From Flavobacteriaceae bacterium UBA3159 (GTDB taxonomy: Bacteria > Bacteroidota > Bacteroidia > Flavobacteriales > Flavobacteriaceae), in the NCBI GenBank assembly GCA_002364535.1, contig DEYL01000021.1, positions 28,006 to 80,846 on the forward strand: DNA of 52,841 nucleotides, in the 5' to 3' direction. Positions 50,265 through 52,841 of the stretch are shown piece by piece. The first letter of the stretch is position 1, and each line of letters begins with the position of its first letter. The notes below the pieces were generated by a model that had not been told where the DNA came from, made no database searches, and saw only the letters and a program-made list of their open reading frames with translations. The position numbers were made by a program, and so were the translations under genes.

Positions 50265-51452
50265 CTATTGTTTTACCCCACGACTCGCCCAAGCCGAAGC
50301 TATACTGCCGAATAATAAAAGGGTTCCCATAACTAAAAGTAAATTTCCTATTTTCCACTGAACCGGGTAGGGCAGACTGGTTCCCGGAACATTGATAAAG
50401 GGAGACCATTGTTGAATCAAGATCACAATCGAAGAAAACAGCAATCCAATCCCACCCCCAAGAAAGACAATCATCATTCCCATTAAGAAAAATGTCTGGC
50501 GTAACTGTTGTTGGGTAATCCCCATGGCTTTTAAAATAGTCATCTGAGGTTTTTTGTCCAAAATCATCATCACTAAAGCACCTACTAAATTGAAGAGGGC
50601 AATGATCAGTACCAAAGTAAAGATGAGATAGATGGCCAAATATTCTGTATTGAGCATTTTGTAAAGGGCAGTATTGAGTTGGGCTCGGTCTTTGATCTCA
50701 ATCGAGTCTCCCATGATTTCCTGAATTATCTTTTTCAAATCTTTGGAAGGAGTTTCGGGTGCAGCTTTGATTTCAATCGAGGAAAAAACATTTTGGGGGT
50801 ATTGCAACAAATTTCTTGCAAAATCCAAAGTGCTGAAGAGATATTTCTGGTCAATGTCTTCGCTGATTTGATACAAGCCTATGGTAACGGCCTGTTGGGT
50901 ATGAAAAGGGTTTTGTCTCAAGCTGCTTTTTAGGTTTTTTCTGGGAATGCTGATGTTGAGAAAAGAGCCATAGTCGTATACGCCCAGATCCATACCCGCG
51001 CCAATTCCATAGCCTGCAACAATGGTATTGGAATCGGGAATTAACCATTCCCCAATGGCGATCAAGGAATCTGCGGGAATGACGTTTAAGTAATCAGACC
51101 CTACCCCTTTGAGGTAGGCAACTTGATCTTTTTCTTTAAAGGAGAGGAAAACTTTTTCCTCCAGAATGGGACTAAAGGCTTTGATCTCATCGGTGGAGTC
51201 CAGTCGATGAATTTGGCTGCTGTCCAGCCTTATTGTTTTCCCTTGTTTGGCCACCACCCGAAAGTCGGGGTCAAAAATATTTGAGAAAGATAGTCCGAAG
51301 TCCTTCAGTCCTGAAAAGGCACTCAAAACAATCATTAGCGCAGCGGTAGCCACTAGAATGACCAGTAGCGCAATGGAGTTGATTCTGTTGATTACGGTTT
51401 GTCCGCTTTTAGAAAAAAAGTAACGCCATGCGATTTTGAGAACAACCGGCAT
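50265..51452 (-). CDS. FtsX-like ABC transporter permease (LolC/LolE-type)
   Basis: A 395-residue inner-membrane permease with one N-terminal helix (about 23-46), a large periplasmic domain (about 47-270) and three C-terminal helices. It has the FtsX-type stretch LIFTLVLIIALFNLVGALVM. This matches the LolC/E or MacB-like MlaE-independent lipoprotein-release layout. The N-terminal FFSKSGQTVINRINSIALLVI is typical of Bacteroidota members. No ATPase gene is adjacent. It follows rbfA by 3 bp. Confidence 0.88.
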   Translation of the reverse strand: MPVVLKIAWRYFFSKSGQTVINRINSIALLVILVATAALMIVLSAFSGLKDFGLSFSNIFDPDFRVVAKQGKTIRLDSSQIHRLDSTDEIKAFSPILEEKVFLSFKEKDQVAYLKGVGSDYLNVIPADSLIAIGEWLIPDSNTIVAGYGIGAGMDLGVYDYGSFLNISIPRKNLKSSLRQNPFHTQQAVTIGLYQISEDIDQKYLFSTLDFARNLLQYPQNVFSSIEIKAAPETPSKDLKKIIQEIMGDSIEIKDRAQLNTALYKMLNTEYLAIYLIFTLVLIIALFNLVGALVMMILDKKPQMTILKAMGITQQQLRQTFFLMGMMIVFLGGGIGLLFSSIVILIQQWSPFINVPGTSLPYPVQWKIGNLLLVMGTLLLFGSIASAWASRGVKQ

Positions 51453-51455
51453 TTT

Positions 51456-51857
51456 TTATTTTTTTTGTCTTTTGGGGATCCCGCTTGTATCCTCGATGGG
51501 GTTGTCAGCTTTATTCAAGGCTTTTTCTATGGCGTCCACATAGTCCAGAGAATCATCTATGTAAAACGAAAATTCGGGCATACGTCGCAATTGGTTTCTC
51601 ATTCTTTGGGACATATCATGCCGTATCTGATTGCTGTTTTCTTTAATGCCTTTAAGGCAAGTATTGGCAATGTCTTTTGGAAAAATGCTTAGATAGACTT
51701 TGGCCAAAGACAGATCAATGGTTACGTTGACCTTGGTGATTGAAAGCACCAGATTGGAAGCCCCTTGATTTCTGATGGCTTCTTGAAGCATGACAGCCAG
51801 CTCCTGCTGTATTGCCGTGGCTACTTTTTTTTGTCTTGGTGTTTTTTCTATACCCAT
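51456..51857 (-). CDS. rbfA: Ribosome-binding factor A
   Basis: A 133-residue KH-fold protein that assists 30S maturation. The start PRQKKVATAIQQELAVML, the central ITKVNVTIDLSLAKVYLSIFP and QRMRNQLRRMPEFSFYIDDSLDY define the family. The frame begins at a TTG inside a -7 box, so the ATG at 51855-51857 is used. It is transcribed away from the CAP gene. Confidence 0.94.
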   Translation of the reverse strand: MGIEKTPRQKKVATAIQQELAVMLQEAIRNQGASNLVLSITKVNVTIDLSLAKVYLSIFPKDIANTCLKGIKENSNQIRHDMSQRMRNQLRRMPEFSFYIDDSLDYVDAIEKALNKADNPIEDTSGIPKRQKK

Positions 51858-51863
51858 AATGGA

Positions 51864-51871
51864 CAAAAGTA
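51864..51871 (-). promoter_or_regulatory. -7 promoter box of rbfA
   Basis: Minus strand reads TACTTTTG, a full TANNTTTG match, 6 bp before the rbfA ATG. No clear -33 element. Confidence 0.5.
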
Positions 51872-51892
51872 GGGATTCCTATTGATAATTAT

Positions 51893-51900
51893 TATTTTTG
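51893..51900 (+). promoter_or_regulatory. -7 promoter box of the CAP-domain gene
   Basis: TATTTTTG matches TANNTTTG, 5 bp before the CAP gene ATG. It lies 21 bp from the rbfA -7 box on the other strand, so the two promoters overlap. Confidence 0.45.
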
Positions 51901-51905
51901 AGACT

Positions 51906-52433
51906 ATGAGAAACAGCAGTACAAACGTATTTTTAATTGCCCTATGGATCGCTTTTAGCTTTAACTCTTGTTTTGCTCAGCGCGACTTAGAGGAAATGCG
52001 TCAGTTGATCTTTGAAAAAACCAATGCACTTCGTGCCGAAAAGGGTTTGTCCGAATTGATAAAATTGGACTCTTTGATGGACTTGGCTCAACTGCATAGC
52101 GAGAACATGGTCAACCACAATTTTTATGCCCATGAAGATCATTTGGGGCGAGACCCTCTAGAGCGGGCGGAAAAATTCAAAGTAAAGGCATGGGTCAGGA
52201 AGGGAAATCGTTTTACGGGTATTGCCGAAAATATTGCTCAAACCCCTTGGTTTGAAAACGTAAGAGGTTGTGGAGATACCAGAACCGAGGAAAATTTAGC
52301 TCAATGTATGGTTACCGGTTGGAAGAACAGTCCGCCTCACTACAAAAATATTCTGGGGAATTATACCCATTTGGGAGTTGGCTTGTATTTTGATGAAAAG
52401 GGCATGGGCTTTGGCACCCAAAACTTTCGCTAG
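51906..52433 (+). CDS. CAP-domain (SCP/PR1) exported protein
   Basis: A 175-residue secreted protein. The signal peptide ends near NSCFAQ. The CAP fold is seen in LDSLMDLAQLHSENMVNHNFYAHEDHLG, RFTGIAENIAQTPWFENVRG, and QCMVTGWKNSPPHYKNILGNYTHLGVGL, with the usual His and Glu cluster. Bacterial CAP proteins are often extracellular, with unclear role. The frame begins at a TTG upstream of the -7 box; the ATG at 51906 is used. It converges with the DUF2452-like gene with 1 bp between. Confidence 0.88.
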   Translation: MRNSSTNVFLIALWIAFSFNSCFAQRDLEEMRQLIFEKTNALRAEKGLSELIKLDSLMDLAQLHSENMVNHNFYAHEDHLGRDPLERAEKFKVKAWVRKGNRFTGIAENIAQTPWFENVRGCGDTRTEENLAQCMVTGWKNSPPHYKNILGNYTHLGVGLYFDEKGMGFGTQNFR

Positions 52434-52434
52434 A

Positions 52435-52841
52435 CTACCACTCGATGCGTTCCCATTTGTATTCGGAACTCAGGCGGTAGGCGCCCAAGAATTTTTTCTT
52501 CCATTGATCCGGCGCAATGAGAGACAGGTAATCTTCCTTTTCCCCTTCGTAGAGAAAATAGGTTTCCCCTACCAGGGGTTCGAATTTAAATTTGGCGGTA
52601 TATACCTTTTGAGTATCACTGGCGGTTTTTACAAAATCTTTAATTTTATCTTTCAGTTCCTCCAGCTCTGTTTGAAATTGTTTGGAAACTTTTTCTACGC
52701 CCTTTTGCTTAAAGGCATCTACATTGGGGATTTTGATGACAGGGCCACTGGCTTGAGAAGCATAGGGCAATAGACGAGCAATGTATTCTTCCTGCTCCTC
52801 ATCCCAAACAACGTTATCCGGTTTTTTCTTTTTCAACTCAA
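52435..52841 (-). CDS. DUF2452-like protein, 5' end beyond the window
   Basis: At least 134 residues of a small soluble protein. KKPDNVVWDEEQEEYIARLLPYAS and ASGPVIKIPNVDAFK agree with the DUF2452 group of Flavobacteriia. A helical middle and a beta-rich end (ETYFLYEGEKEDYLSLIAP) follow. The reading frame has no ATG within the window; a TTG at 52834-52836 is the only candidate, and the frame stays open to the right edge (a GAG codon before it). The true start therefore probably lies outside. Function unknown. Confidence 0.7.
   Translation of the reverse strand, partial: ELKKKKPDNVVWDEEQEEYIARLLPYASQASGPVIKIPNVDAFKQKGVEKVSKQFQTELEELKDKIKDFVKTASDTQKVYTAKFKFEPLVGETYFLYEGEKEDYLSLIAPDQWKKKFLGAYRLSSEYKWERIEW

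Overview
The window looks like a compact chromosome segment from a marine-type member of the Flavobacteriaceae (Bacteroidota). The evidence is: a gliding/type IX secretion lipoprotein (SprE/PorW) beside bactofilin and a split ATP synthase operon without beta and epsilon; several small families best known from Flavobacteriia (DUF6168-, DUF6427-, DUF6341-, DUF4837-, DUF4254- and DUF2452-like); GlnRS alongside GltX; and many promoters of the Bacteroidota type (-7 TANNTTTG, sometimes with an upstream TTTG). I see no insertion sequence, prophage, CRISPR array or plasmid function. Most of the window is ordinary core genome. Genes are packed tightly and several convergent pairs overlap at their 3' ends.

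Layout. 1-1615: N-terminal part of a GH33 sialidase and a NagX-like membrane acyltransferase (glycan use). 1717-10130: atpG-A-H-F-E-B, then a second leftward block of DUF6168-like, AtpZ, bactofilin and sprE. 10178-10465: the decayed end of an ABC ATPase gene. 10512-14496: an oxidoreductase with a 2Fe-2S domain, a GT9/DUF4254 pair, and two small membrane-protein genes. 14491-19636: purD preceded by an envelope operon (M23 peptidase, GH3-type adenylate enzyme, methyltransferase, GT2). 19741-24216: tatA, DUF4837 lipoprotein, pgk, holB and a methyltransferase. 24221-28096: mnmG bracketed by two parS-like palindromes, ybeY and gltX. 28100-34204: SPFH protein, glnS, folB, tRNA-Cys, an adhesin-like GIN-domain protein and rnr.

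34208-34704 is a very AT-rich gap of about 500 bp with clustered TTATC/GATAA words, one of them one base from a DnaA box. With two ParB-type sites 8-10 kb away and mnmG and rnpA nearby (both classical origin neighbours), it is the best oriC candidate in the window. This is the most interesting inference here, but it is not proven.

34705-41208: rpiB, a GNAT enzyme overlapping rnpA tail to tail, and a tightly coupled leftward operon (SMP-30-like, MBL-fold, S8 peptidase, M1 peptidase, rnpA). 41273-45813: a tandem universal stress protein coupled to a SulP anion transporter with an unusual C-terminal extension, then a sulfatase. 45814-46455 is a gap without a recognisable gene. 46456 to the end: lepA, a DoxX/MauE-thioredoxin fusion, dusB, an FtsX-like permease, rbfA, a CAP-domain protein and a DUF2452-like gene running off the right edge.

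Start sites. For several genes the longest open frame begins at a TTG or GTG lying inside or upstream of a -7 promoter box. In those cases I moved the start to the next plausible codon and gave the reason.
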